Assembly (NCBI GenBank): GCA_012934845.2 | Contig: WNNJ02001203.1 | Span: forward strand, 1 to 64,000 | Length of the DNA stretch: 64,000 nucleotides | Direction of reading: 5' to 3' | From: Pomphorhynchus laevis | Lineage: Eukaryota > Acanthocephala > Palaeacanthocephala > Echinorhynchida > Pomphorhynchidae | In this document: in pieces, positions 29,001 to 44,000 of the stretch | Layout of the letters: each line of letters opens with the position of its first letter | How positions within the stretch are numbered: the first letter of the stretch is position 1 | Made by a program: the position numbers and the translations under genes | Notes under the pieces: model-generated | What the model saw: only the letters and a program-made list of their open reading frames with translations | What the model was told of the DNA's origin: nothing | Databases searched by the model: none

Positions 29001-32000
29001 TATATTATCTGACGGCTTTAAGGTACAAGTAAATACAGTAGTTGAAGATCAAAGTTATCGTATTATATTATATAAAATTAGATTATAATATTATTATATA
29101 TTACATAATATTATATTTATATTATATTAATAATATTATTTTAATATTATAATATTATTCTTGATCAGATCTTTCTAATATACTCGTTGGTTATATATCA
29201 ACATCGTTTTTATACATTTAGGTTTATTTTAGAATAGTTTCATATCAGAATATCTATGACGTAATGTATATGAAGTGAAATATGAAATGTCAAATTCTCT
29301 AATTACAAATATTAACTTTTAATATTTTTCGTTGCATTTTATAAAAAGATGTTGTAAAGGTAATACTTGATATGAATTACTATTAAGAATCTTTCGTGAA
29401 TAAAGCTCACACTAATAAAATTTAAACAAATATTCCTTTTGGAATATTATTTTGCATGAAAATTCTAAATTTTATATTGACTTTTTATTGACTTTTGTAT
29501 TTTTGCATTTATTCGCTTAAAATACGAAGTGTTTAAAAATAATAAACCGTTTGCTTTGTGTAGAAACTTATCATTCAATCGGATAGTGACGATAACCAAA
29601 GCACAACTTCCCACAACATACAACTTAAAATCTTTGTAAGTTTGCAGCTTTTAAGTTAGATTTATTCACAATTGTTTATTTATGCACATATTATTATTTC
29701 AGCATTTGTTTTCAAAAAAATTTAAACAACATAAATTAGATTAACAAAGTTTACGTATCGCCATAATACGTAAGAATCATATTATAACCTTAAGAATCAT
29801 TAATAAATTAAAAATAAAATAAGCAATTTTGATTTGTGTTAAGAGCTTACCGTATATGAACATTATTGAAATAAATATGAAATTTGTATATTGTTTCCAC
29901 TGATCCGGAGGTCAGGTTGTGGATGCAGTGCACGTACGAGACGTGACCAATTATCACGATTATTATTAACCAGCACAACTTTCCTTATAGATAGCCTAAG
30001 CGTTTCTTGGCAAGATGTTGAGTTTGATTTCTCCACCTATACCGAAGTCTGCATAACAGTATCCGTCCAGAAAGTCTATCTGGAAAACTTCACAAAGAAA
30101 ACGCCTCCTAGCCATTCTCGAAACACGACCAAGCCACCCCCAGATGACCGTCTTCAACGTGGAGGAGCATCGACTTTACGCAAAGATGGTCACAGATTAC
30201 CGACTAATATCCTTATTAAATAATACTGATTTTGCGCAATCAAGTGCTTCAGGAACGGAAGCGTTAGTGAATTGCATTGATGTGTATTGCGGATAAAGTC
30301 GAAGCTATTAATAAATTTTGACATAATAGAATTTACAGGTTCTCTTAGTGAGCTACACAAGAACTTTCCGACCTCATAATAAATAGCATCCAGGTACTAT
30401 TAGGTGTAAGGGCATTTCTTCTATATTAATCTTAGGTAAGCCGTATTTGTAAAGAACTGGCAAAGAAGACACATTTTATAAATACTTAATTATTGTAAGT
30501 CTTTTATTAAGAGTTTCAATCTGCTATAAATTAAGTTGCATTTTGACTACCTGGAATGTGAGCCAAAATTTTGCTTCTTTGGTTGAATAAATGTTGTTTA
30601 ATCCCCTTATACACAATGAACGAAAAACTATCAATACCTTTGGAATCGTTAAAAATGATTTCACTTGACAACAAAGTAATTCCAGATCGTAAGAATTTAG
30701 TAAAAAAGTATTTACTGAAAATACGATTTAATGAATGCTTTTCGTGTCTATAATTTCCAAACTTGCTAATACTTACATATTTACAGTGAAGTACGAAAAT
30801 AAATATAGACTAACTTTAATGTCAACTCTAATAAAAATTTACTAATTATGGTTTATTATTTTGAATTTTTAATAAAGAAGAGTTATTAAATAATTAACTT
30901 GAATTGTTTTAATTATCATTCACATGTTCTCGTGATGATCTATTGAAGCTACGTTTGCTAACGTCAAGCTCAAGAAAGATCTAATTTTATCAATAAAATT
31001 GCTGTATGGCCTGCTCCTGTAGTTTCTTTCCAGCAATTTTATTGACACAAGCAAGTAAAAAAACTATAAATGGGTAAAATTGTATTCTCGAGATGCATTC
31101 AATGTGTTTGCCATATTTTAACGTGTTGGGAATATTATTACTACCTACTTATAGATTTTTTTTTTTTTTTTAATAATAACAATTTATTAAAATTTTAATT
31201 GTACAATTAAGGTTCCCACAAATGGGCCTCTATACATTTAAAATAGTGGTATAAATACCATAACACAAACATATTACTCTGATAAAACAAGTCCTGCTCG
31301 AAGATACGAAGTCCGCTGAAACTGAACACGTGGACATCTAAGCGTCGCAGAGCAAATTTTCGCAAGACACATACTAATATATGTCCTGATTGATGATATC
31401 GTGACGGCGTATTCGCTTTTTTGTTGTTCAGCGATTTTTAGAGCCAATGATTTAATACATGCTTGTGCACTCTTGCCAGCTCCGCCCGTAGTCGCCCAAA
31501 TAAGGGGACAAAATGAGCTGTGCTCTATTGTATGTATCCTTTCTTCGTACTTGGCACATTTTCTATTTTCGTGGAAAGTGAAAGTGGCATCTGTTGACTT
31601 TTCGCAATAGGACGGAGCATGATTGTTGAAAACGACTACATCAAAAAATGTACGCTCCATATTCCCACCGAACAGTCCATTACCTACTATATCAGCTCGA
31701 GCATCATCTTGTCTGGTTGTTGTACTAATATTGAAACTGATGTTTTCAGGAACTGGAGTCAGAGATGGTTCTGCAAACACATTCCAACAGACTGTGTTCA
31801 ACTTCTTAACCAAAAAGTCTCGAAGTTGATTATGACGGATGAAGTTGAATGCGCCCCTTTTGCACGAGAGAGCATGCGACGTTGTTAATATCTGACCACA
31901 TTGACACTTATCCGGCAAATCTTTGGGAGTTAAACCATATCGAACAGACAACGCATCTCGAAACTCTTGCGTTGACAACTGACAATCCGTAGAAACCAAC

Positions 32001-35000
32001 GCATCTCTTGTTAGCCAATTAGAGGCACCCTTCAGGGATGCATATTCCACTGATTTTCGCAATATAGGAATGATCTCTGGCTTGAGTTTTTCAGCATAAT
32101 TTCGATTTTCTTCTTTATGTTCGTTTTGAATTGCAGACAATAAGTGTATTACTGAGAAACCAATATCTAAATCAGGTTCTTCATATATGGACGATAACAA
32201 TCGTGCAGCGTTGTACTGTCTGGTTAATTCACTCTCAATATTTCGTATTCCTAGTCCCCCCAAACTGGTTGACAAAGAACATACTCCCCTCAAATCAAGA
32301 TCAATGTCATCGCCAAACATGGAATTCATAAATTTTGTGTCAATAACATTCTTTAGATCATCCAACCATTCTATGTCACAATCAACGGCTCGGAAAAGGT
32401 GAGTCCACTTTGACTGAACTGCAAGAGAGTATGCCACAAATGCGGAATGAGCATCGGCATCAGCGGCATTAGCAACATCCTTGACCAGATTTGACATCGA
32501 TAAAAACTGCCCGCAGCAATACTCCCTTACAAACTTTGGCGTGCCAATAGGTGCACCAAGTACCTTTAATCCATCTTCATTAATGATTAAACCATCAGCT
32601 CCAAAGATGTGTTGAGCACGGATCATGTTTCGTGGATGTATAAGCAACCTCGATTTGTTTGGATTGACATGGTATCCATACTGCTCACCTATTGAGCAAA
32701 GAAGACGCCATACACGTGATAGATCATCAAGCCCACCAACGAAAGTCGAATCATCTGCATACCAGCATTGTTTTATTGATGGAATCGATTCTCTGATTTT
32801 ATATATCAAGGGCATCGATGAGATTGCAAACGCTGGCATCGCAAGAGGGTCCCCTTGAGTGACACCCTCTGACGATGCTAAATTACCTCCTTGGCCAACA
32901 AGTAAAGCATTTAGCTTATATATATTTCTCAGAACACATGTGAAGGCAGGGCATACTTTTTCGACATTTTTAAGCATTAGGCATCTATTCATTAGATTAA
33001 ACGCATTCTTCGCGTCCACTGACAGTATTCCATATTGCTCGTTCGAGTGGAAATGATCGGTTAATGTATGTATCACATACCCTAGCCCACCTGGCTGTCC
33101 CGCACACATTTGCAGATTACCTGCTACTGCCCTTAAATCTCTTTTAGCCACATTCAGAATAGCTTTACCAATTACACGACGAAATACCTCACCTACTCCA
33201 ATAGGTCGGACACCAGGGCGCTTATTTAACGCAACAATTCTGCTGTTAACGTATGCCTGTAAAGACTCAGCCGGAATTGATTCTGATGCAATGCGCACTG
33301 CTAAACCCGCAATGGCATCAGCTAACTTTATCGAGTGTGATCCAAAAGCCGTTAACATTCGTCTGAACGCAATCGCCGTTATCCCAGAAGGACCGGCCCC
33401 TCCATGAGTCCTCAATGATTCCCTGATAATTGCACGTCCATCGATTCCACTATATATTGAAAAGTGATGGGATTTACAATTAGTTATAGGAAGCGATAAC
33501 ACTGCATCTTGAGAAAGTGGCTGCGCAGGCGGATGTAATTCAGTCAAAATATCAGATACAAGCTTACCATCACACATATCGTCAAAACTATAAACCGTAT
33601 TGCCATCTTCAGTGTCTTCAAGGATTTTTATCGCTGCACTCGTTTTGCCTGCTCGCATAAAACGAGAAAATTTTTTCTGCTTACTTATTCTTTGAAAACC
33701 CTTTGCAAATCCATCACTAACCATTCGACGTTGTAAGATGCTTGCCTCGTCAAAAAGTTCTTTATACTTTCCCAAATTCCAATCATCCATTCTTCGTAGT
33801 AGAGCCTTTCTTATTGTACCAATTCCTCTCGATGGTATTGATTGTAACATCAATTGACTCATTACCACAACTTCTTTCAATGCCCGTTGTTCATGTAAGC
33901 TAGGGATCGCGACTGCGTTGAATTTTTCTGTCAGGAGATTGATAAACTGACCGCTGGTACTGCATTTTGGAAGTTTCATATGATTTGGAACCCAGCTTAT
34001 CACTGTCATATACATGTCCTCGATCAAATTATCGTAATTTAAATTCTCCCGACGCTGTCCCACCACGACTGGTTCATTAGATGTATCGACTGTTGAAAGA
34101 TGACAATTTAAATTGCCAAGGGGCACACTATCTAACTTCATAGACATCATATTTGGACACGTATTTTGGCAACAAGCTGCTCTGCAGTTGACACATGCTG
34201 TTTTATTTTTCGCACACCGACATCCTTTGCATCTTGCAGCATTACCGTTGCATGTACAGCACGGGGCAATATTACTCGGCTTACCCTTCGTCATGGAATG
34301 TTCAGAAATTGTATGTTTATTGTATGTTTATCAGAAACTGTATGTTATTTTATTGTATGTTTATCAGAAACCAAATTTTTTTAATAATAAGCGGAACTGT
34401 AATTGTAAGAACTTTAATAATCAATACTTTTTTTAACGTGTTGGGAATATTATTACTACCTACTTATAGATAGTAATAATTACTAAAGTAGCCATTTTTA
34501 CAACTCACTGTTTATCGTTTATAATTAAATTAACATTATCTTACCTATTTTAAGGAAAATAAAAAATGTCTCTTAAAATTAATCTATAAGTCAAATTAAT
34601 TCAAATATTTCATTGATTGCAAATGATTGTAGGGATTTAAGAGGCAACGGAATTTGGTTAATTTCAGATTTTATCTACCTATTTAACAAGTCAACGGATT
34701 ATCTGTAAGTCAAATATAAAACAAGTTTAGCTACATTTATCCTGCAAATGTTTTTTCAATTAATGTTTTTTAATGTTGACGTTAACTTAGAGAAATTATT
34801 AACTATTCACTAAGAAAAATTATGCGCAAATGAGGATTCATTGCACTAAAATAATCAGCATTTGTCTGCTGAAAAGATACAATCTTAGCTTGTCGACATT
34901 TCAATTACAAGCATTTAGTGAGAAATATTAATGTTATTATGTTAATAAATGTATCGAGCTATAGTTTTCTCATTAGAAGAATCTTATATGCTTTAAAGAT

Positions 35001-38000
35001 TTTTGGCAAATTTTTATGAAGACCAGTTGCCTATGATGCGAAGATGAGTCTACAAAATAATAAAGGTTTATCAATAGTTAAATCCATTTGAAAATTAACG
35101 TACACCATAGTAAAACGTTAAGCTACGACTGGCTTTCTAATGCTTATTCTTAAATCAAACACTAACGACGAAGATAGCTTTATTTTCATTTTCAACATGT
35201 CCTCTAAGATTACTTTAAGTGTGCGATACGAAACGATGTCGCTTTTATATTCCAGCAATTGCAACCAAGTTGACTTTTCGTCATTTCTACAAGAACGTTA
35301 ATAAAATGATTACATTTCACAAAATCATGTATCTTAGCGAGTTTAATTATCACTTTTATTACCTTTTGCTATAAAAAAACTTGTAGCTCGTTCTGAAAAA
35401 ACCACAAGTTTGAGTTTGGACGCTCATTATCAGCACTATTAAATAACTGTTAGTTATTGTTTTAAATAGCAATTCATGCTTGTGTCTAAGCTGTGCCACC
35501 CTTCATTATACAACTGAAATGAAGTGCTAGAATATCCGGCAATCGTATATGATTTATTGTTTAATAATATTTCTTTGTTTCCATTCTTAACTGCAATATA
35601 CTTTCATCATATACAACAGATTGTATTCAAAATATATTCCAATATACGATGATATATCATTGTAGTCTATATGTCTCCTTTTCTTGTTAGTTAAATAGAT
35701 ACATTTAGTATGAAAAGGTGTAAAGTTTACCGGGTTACACCAAGTATTTTGATAAGTTAATTCAATTGATTGTGTTTATATCGATGATAATTTCACTTGA
35801 TAATTTTATTAGATATATTTTTTTATTTAATTTTATTTAATTTTATTAAGTACTTTATAAATGCTTTATATAGTTTTTAATGTTAATATATTTTCAATGA
35901 ATTTGTGCAAAAATTTCTTTTTCACAGCAATTTAATTCAAAATTACGATTCAACCGGAAGACAATTATCTGATTATATGGACAATTTGATAAAGAAAAGA
36001 TCACGGCAAGTAATTTATGTAGAGTCAAGATTTATTCTATTAAAGATAATAGACATATAATTACGTTTTTACATTGTAAATATAAAAGGATATTTATAAA
36101 AGTTAACATTAAAGGATATAAATAATAACATTTTTCAAAATCATGTAACTTTTTTGGTGCTGACAAAACCACACATCGGATTTAGATTGTCTTTTGGAAT
36201 AAATTTAATTACAAAATAATTGTCAATTCATTCCTTGAAGAAAACAATCTTATTTTTTAGTTAATTTTAAATTCTTTTATATATTATGCTTTCGCCACTT
36301 CGATTTCATTTAAATACAAGCATTTTAAAGAAATATGAAGTAATACGGACATTTTAAAGTAAATAATAAATAACCATATTATAATTATCCGGTTAAACTG
36401 CAAACCGATAAGTTTTGAAACATGAAATTCTCTATATATAGAGTTGCATATCATTACATTTTATTGCAATTCTTAAAATTTCATTATATTATGAGTTATA
36501 TTTAATATTATGAGTGAACGATCATGCAGAAATATTTTTTGTAAACAATAATTTCGATTGTTCTTTATTAGTTCTTTAATTCAAATTTTAAATATTCAAC
36601 ACTTCCAATAAATATTAGTTTTTCTATTTTATATATTAAATTTGCAAGTTGTCTAATGTTATCTATCCCTTTTAGGCAAATAGATTATAACATGAGCTTA
36701 CCTATATTAAATCTTATAAATAATTCTGCATTGCCTCAAGTGTTGTAAGTAAAATTTGTTCAATTTCTAAAGCGTATAATGATAAGCGCGTAATCCTATT
36801 TAAGCGTGTAATAATACTTTCAAATTGTGCTTATCTTCACCTATATTTACAAAATTACTATTTATGTCTTAACTTCTATTCCCATAATTAAATATATTTT
36901 TAAAGAAATAAAAATTAGAAATTAATAGATTTTAATGAATATGCCAACTTCGTAAATATATTTATCGTGTTTATGAACAATTATAATTAAATCTTTAAGA
37001 TTTTATTTAAACAATTTGTATATCTTGCTAAATCCATAGTCGGATTATAACTAAATTCGGTTTATAAAGTTTGAGTATAAAAATATAAAATATAAATTTT
37101 CAAACGTGTTCTAAGAGTAACGTAATTTAAAACAATTTAATTCGTTTCATTTATTTCACATAAAGAAATTTTTACGTTTATATGCATTCATCAAATTATT
37201 CACAGATGAAACTTTTCCAGAGTTCGTTAGTTTTACAATTAACTATTTGAATGTAACGTAAAGAATGAAATCTAAAGCCTAAATAATTATGTAAATTGAT
37301 AATATTTGGCAATCAGCCTTGATTCTGATAATTACATTTGTAAACGTTAACCTATTCGACATCCTATTGTTTATCAGGAACATCACAAATAAAATCGTGT
37401 TTCATTTACTGGATTGGTATAAATCAGTCAAAGTGGTTATTGATTTTGGATCAATCAAAAAATGTTTGAATAAATAATTACGATATTCCTTTTGAAATAT
37501 GATAGCATATAATACAAAAATTAACCAAATATCATTCGTTTTGGTTGTCAATATAAAAATAAAATATTAATTTTATTTTCACGAGTAGACGTTCAGTTGG
37601 GAAATTATCAGATAATTTGTGATAAAATTATTCTAATTTTATTATTCTATCAATTTATTCTTGAATATCTGTTACTTTTGATTAAGATTAATTATTGTTC
37701 TCGTTTCAATGAAATTTATTTTGACTTTATATAAGTTAAATCAAAAATTATTTATAATTATTTATATTTTTTCAATAAAACAAAATGTATTTTTGATATC
37801 AGAAAGTTACAATTTACGAGTTACCTGCAAATGGGTCCTTATATTGTTATCATTATTAAACTAAAAACGTTATATGTGATTTTGTGTGATCATTAGTTGT
37901 TCCAGGTCTGCTTTCTGACATGCGTAAGGTTTCATTCTTATTGCCACTGAAACAGCGGTTGATATTAATGTTGAGATCCTTTATCGTATGGTTCGTATAC

Positions 38001-41000
38001 AATCTATGTGCGAAGAACGACCGCGAGTGGATATCTGTCTTGATATTTGCTTCAGTACTGCTTTCGTTGTCGAACCCATCCCTACTGTAGTCGATAATAT
38101 AATTGGATGAAAGGATGCTTGGTTAACTTTCACTGTTCGTTCATTATTTATAATAATTTTTAATTATTTAAATTTTATTTAGCATTATTTTTAATTTGTA
38201 AATAATATAAAATACGTAGATTCAGTTAGCTGATCTGATATTTCAGCTGTGAGTAAACTCTGCATTACTTTAAGGTGTTTGCATTCAATGTGTATTCCTG
38301 GAAAACATATTGAGCGTATTGTTCGCAAACAAACCATCAGGTTGGACTTGTGAAGTTTTAAAATTATTTTTTAAAATATATTATAGATATTTTTTAGTCA
38401 TTGGATTTATGATGTGTTATCATAAGAATTTTGTCAGCTGTGCCAAATAATATTAAGATTTCCTGTAAACTTTGTATTTTTGTACGTAAAATATAAATCA
38501 AATACAAAAGAATCATTTCAAGGGAGATCAATGAAGTTTATTTCTTGATCACAATCTTACATTCTTTCCTCGATACGTGCTGCGCTGCTTCGTTGAACTA
38601 CCACACTTAGTCTTTGGAATATAAAGAGGCCGATCGACGTTTGTCGGTACTCCGATTTAATCGCCTGTCAAGTTCATCCAAAAATTTAGTTGTGCACGGG
38701 CCGATCGCACCTAAGGACTCTATTGACATCGGTTCGAAAACATATGCCCTTTCGTCGAGACATTCATATTTCCTTGGTTTTTAACTTCAACTGAGGCTAC
38801 CGCAGTACATCCGCTGTGTGTGGCCATGTGTTGGTAACTCTTGGTCAAGGGTTTCACACATGTAGACCCAGACTAGCCACTTACCTTCAGACCAGGAAAC
38901 CGGCGTGCAATTGTCGGACGTTTTCCATCATTTCGACAAATACTGCTTGGTTCGAACAAACTTGGAAAACCGGCTGTCACTAGAGTAATGCGGATAATTC
39001 CGTTCATCACGCTGTGACGGCTATGACGAGATATGTTACATGGGCAGTCAAGAATATGTGCGTTCGAAACAGTAGTCGTTACGCTGTATTTACAAGTATA
39101 GGGCTGAAGGAAACAAATTCCAAGCCTAAGTGCAATTGATATTGCGAAGCTACGCTCGTTCATTCTTGTTCCCACTGCAGTAACGGATAGAGAATTGAGA
39201 AAATCTCCTGAATGTGGTGAAGCAGCGGCTAAGATACGGACTGGGTTTTTAGAAGAGAGCGAGCTCGATAGAAGGTCACGTTGGCGTTTTTATATACTTG
39301 GTGAGACTATCGTATTTGGGATGGATTTTCCCATGGCATAACACTCGACGTTAAAGTCGACCAGCTGTTAGTAGCCTTGGCGAGCAGTTCTTCATGCGTT
39401 CATCCCATTAAGAAGAAAGAGTCTCCAAAAATAACACAAGAGAATTTGTTGGTAGACATTCGGGAAGAAATGTACGCAGGGATTGAAGTGTCTCGATTTG
39501 TGCAAATGCCGATTTCGCCATGTTTAACGGGAAGAATTGCTTGTTCCCATGCGCTATTGTTCACTGGCATGTTGATGTCCGATTTAAAAGTATCGCGCAA
39601 TGTTTAAGCGTATGTCTTTGAGGAGTCAGCTAAGAAACACGGATCGGATCGTAAAAGATACGTAGGCTTAGGAATATTATAACAGTTTATTAAAAGAGAA
39701 GTAGCATCCTGCCTTGAGAGTTTTGTCAAACGCAAACTGACTAATTGTAATGTAGAGATAAAACTATCCAGATGCTCACTTAGAGATATAACTGAGCAAA
39801 TTGGTGATCCTAATAATGTTCCAGTTTCAGGATCAATAATAATGCACTCGGGCAGCTTGTCTGACAAGGCGTCTTTTGTACTTTGGTCTTTTGCTATTAT
39901 CTCGCACTTCGACGGGTTGAGCTCAAATCCAAGATTTTCCTCCAGGAACTGAATAAGAGGAATATCGACCATAATATCTTATATTGGCACGCCCAATGTA
40001 AAATCATCCATATACCAGACGCGGAAAGGATATTTTCCCCGCCTAGCGATTTTATTTTTTGTGAGCGAAAATAGAAAGGGGTCCATCGGATCTACCTGTC
40101 GAACACCCTTCAGTGAGTCTATAGTGTGATATCCGTGGAAAATGCACGATGGGCTACTGTAACATGCATTGATGAAACAGGATATGCTTGAAAGCTCTTT
40201 CTGAACGCACCGCAACATATCAGCTCTGCTCAGGCAGATAAAGGCATTTTAGAAATCTAATTTTATTATGGCAGTAACTGGCATGACATGATGCTGTAGA
40301 AAAAATCTAGCGACATGTACGGTGGCCTCAGCGCCGCCCGGAACACCTACACCTAATTGATGTAGCACAAAATCGTTAATTAATGGGTCAACTGTGTGAC
40401 GAGCAGCAAGTTTACCCGCAAGTCGACGAAACGAGCATCCGATAGTTATGAGTCGAATGCGGCCTTCTTTCTTTCGTAGAGCCACCAAACGGGCTTCAAA
40501 AAAGATATACCTGATTGGTTCAGGAAATTCCCCAAATAGTAGGAGTTGGATAAATAAACATGCAATAGTTTGCCACCGGCAATTCCAGCCGACGGGCCCG
40601 TTAGGTCTTTGAGATGTAGGGGTGTTAGCCCATCTGGTCTTTTCGTAGATGTAATTGGGAAAGATTTGATGGCATAAATAATTGACTCGTCTGTTACGGT
40701 AAAATTGCGGTTGCATTCGCCTGTAAATTTGACGCTATTCTGCATGTTTTCTGTTGTTGTCAGATAAACAAAAGATGTAGTATTGTATCCTAAAACACCT
40801 CTCACCCCGCTATCACAGAAGACTCGCCGCTGTTGACTTGATAATTTAGGTAGGTGATTGTTCTGTAAAATTTGCTTCGTCTTTTCTGAGGGTTCCACGG
40901 AAGAATTGTCGCTGCTCACAAGTCTAATGGCACCTCTTACATCTCCATATTCCTAGTTCTCTGTTACTCTTTTGCTTAGCTACTCCGACTCTGGGTTAGG

Positions 41001-44000
41001 TACTTTCGGTTTTCTGGTCCTTTAAGCGTCTTGGTGGCGCGCAGGTCACCGAGAAGTAATAACGTTGAAAGACAAAGGCTTCGTTGAGCAAAAATGTAAA
41101 ACTGTTCTCGTGATTGCTATCTGTCGATGGAGGAACCTGAAGTACCATCTTCGGAAATGAAAAGCAGGAAAGTTTATGCCTGTTCTTTGCTGGCGTCCGA
41201 TACAATTGCCGACAATAACATAGAGAGACGCATTGCTATTGTCGGTCGGGCAGCGCGTGCTATTTTTCGCACTGTACGCAAGTTTTTGCGCATTAATTGA
41301 TAAAGACTTGCATATGTGGAGCCAAACTAACATATGATATTTAACCACGCAGTCTGTGTGACTTTGTTGAACGCTAGCACAGCACCAATTTGGTAGAGAC
41401 GGGGGCTGATCAGCGCCTTGACAACTCATGCCGGTTCCATGTTTGCGTAACTCGCCCTTCGACGTTATTGAAAAAACTTAACGGCAAGTGGGACATTCTC
41501 CACGTTTGTCGGTCTGGCAGATTGGTTGTTCGACTGTTGCTTATCTTCCTCCTAATTGATTATCTCCTCCGTCGTCCAACCGCAATCTTTCCATTCAGTA
41601 ATATAGTTTGTTTTGGCTGTTCGTTGACTGCAGTTGTAAATTTTCTTATGTAATCAGTTGATCGATACTTACGATAAGTTTTTTGCTTCTAAACCGGTTG
41701 TTATTATCTCAGAAACTTTTTTGTATGTAAATATAATTAATATTTTTAATTTAGTTTGAACTTTAAAAAAGTATTTCGTTATACTTTGGAAAATAACAGA
41801 AGTAATTAAAATGTAATCAATAATTTAATACAATTGTGTAAAATTATAACGACTATAATTTAACGTAACAGTATTGTGATTTTTAATATAAATATAAATA
41901 ATATTTGAACAAATCTTCTTAGATTCGCATACGGCTTCGCATGAATTCAAAACACACCTGATCCAAACTTTTATGTTCATTAAGATCAGTAGATTAAAAT
42001 CATGTTCATCCAACATATATCCATTAAATTTATCATAATGTCGACAGTCTTTCTAAACTCCGTTGCTTTTAAAATCTCAATATTTGTTGATATACTGATT
42101 TTTGATCTGTCAAGTTTGTTTTCAGAAAGGGTGCCCTGGCAACTTCTCTGTTTCATCAGAAAGGTTGCCAGGGCTTATACACTCTAGCACCGAATTATTT
42201 TCTGAACTAAGCGCAGATCTACATTATAACATAACCGCAAAGAAAATCGGTGATGCAACCAGCACGATAGCTAAAATTTTCGCTTTTTTGTTCGTTATTT
42301 ACTTCTAATTTACGGTAACATTTAAAAGACCAAAATAATACGATGGCAACTATACTGATTTACACTCATTATAGTTTACGCTTATTTATGTTGCAAATTC
42401 ATAATATTTGCTACATAGCAGTGTCCTAGAATATCTCATTCTGGCATTATGCATAGCTGTTTCGGAAAGCTAATTCTAAATCGTGCGTTAACGATTATAT
42501 TTAGTTTTGCGGCCTTTACGATAGGTTCAACCGATACGGTTGAATCTATAAGATACTTAACTTGAACGTCGTTTACGAAATTTATTCCAAGATATTTCTA
42601 AATATATCGATCGATGGGATTGGAAAGTATAAATGTCTTGTGATTACGTATCATAAAGGAGTTTGTCAAAGCAGAGCAAAAACTTATGGGAATAAATAAC
42701 GATAATTGGATTTTTAAGCTTCCTATTTCTGTTTCTTTGAAAGTAAAAATTAGACTAAAATCATTATAGTTCTTCCGGCGAGGCAACATCCAATATATAA
42801 GTGACGCTCACGTGCAAGACAGCATATATTTTATAAAAGGTATACATCATGCAACTTAAAATTCTATTTCTTAGTGTTTCTTTTAATCTTTATCGAATTT
42901 TGATCGTCAATTATCGGAAACTTTTCTCCTTTTTGAACGTAATTTCAGCGAATGTAAATTCTGGTTATCAAATATTTCGGCTTAAAAATTAAAAAAAGAT
43001 TAATGGAAGCATAAACACTTTTATAATTCATGTATTTGACGACTTTCGTTATCGCTAAAAAAAAACATTTTATTGTATTTGATCGTTTGCAACATTTTTT
43101 GCGTAATCTTTTGTAAATTAGCAATCCCTACGGCTACACATGTCCGGCAATGTATTCTAAACACAACGAATTCAAATACTCGTAAGTCTGCTAATTAGAA
43201 TCATATTTCAATTTGATTAAATAAAAGTTTTTATATTTGTGTTAGCATTAACTTTAATGAAGTAAAATATTTTCACTGCAGTGACCCTCTACACTTTTAT
43301 TAAAAGTGGGATTTTTAAATTATTAAAACATATATTCAGTGAATCGTTAAACAAGTGATTGTCGCACTTAATGTAATACAGATTTAGAACAACTTAAGAA
43401 AATATTGATGTCACAAATACCTGTACTCACGTTGTTCAAACAATGCAAATAATGTGATGACCATTATATAAACGAATATCCAATGTGTTTTTATATGCTG
43501 CTAATTTCCAAAACTACTCTTGACACGGTGCTCTTTTAAAACTCATGAGCCTGACATCTATTCTATCTGATTGTATAGATAGCGTGTAAGTAATAACGTT
43601 CGATCACTAAGAAAGTTTCATTATACTCAGAAATATTCATATATATATATATATATATATATAGTTATTACAGGAACAAATAAGCAGAAATTATCATTTT
43701 TTGGCTAAGCGTATTAAACAACATAATTATAATGTACGTAAAGGGACCAATTCTAATGCTGCTGTTTAGCATTTTGTGAGTTTGAATCATTCCGTTTATT
43801 TTGAAAATGCATCTTTTTTATCATTTGAAAGTAACTTGTAATCTCGCATTATTCAAGAAGCGTATTTTATCTAAAAAGAACAAAATTTAATGCCTAATAA
43901 TAAATCCGATTACAACCTTAAATTAAATTATAATTAATTATTCCAATATTACATTATTTTGAGGTTTTCAATTCGTTTGTTTATTCTAATTGTATTATTA

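Noticed and set aside
37793-37890. Hydrophobic stretch YIVIIIKLKTLYVIL as a possible membrane tail
   Set aside because: Reached only from a weak acceptor and not linked to a preceding exon; probably chance AT-rich codons.
42402-42475. Hydrophobic open stretch after CTACATAG
   Set aside because: Ends at a stop without a polyadenylation context and does not fit LRR or a membrane anchor convincingly.
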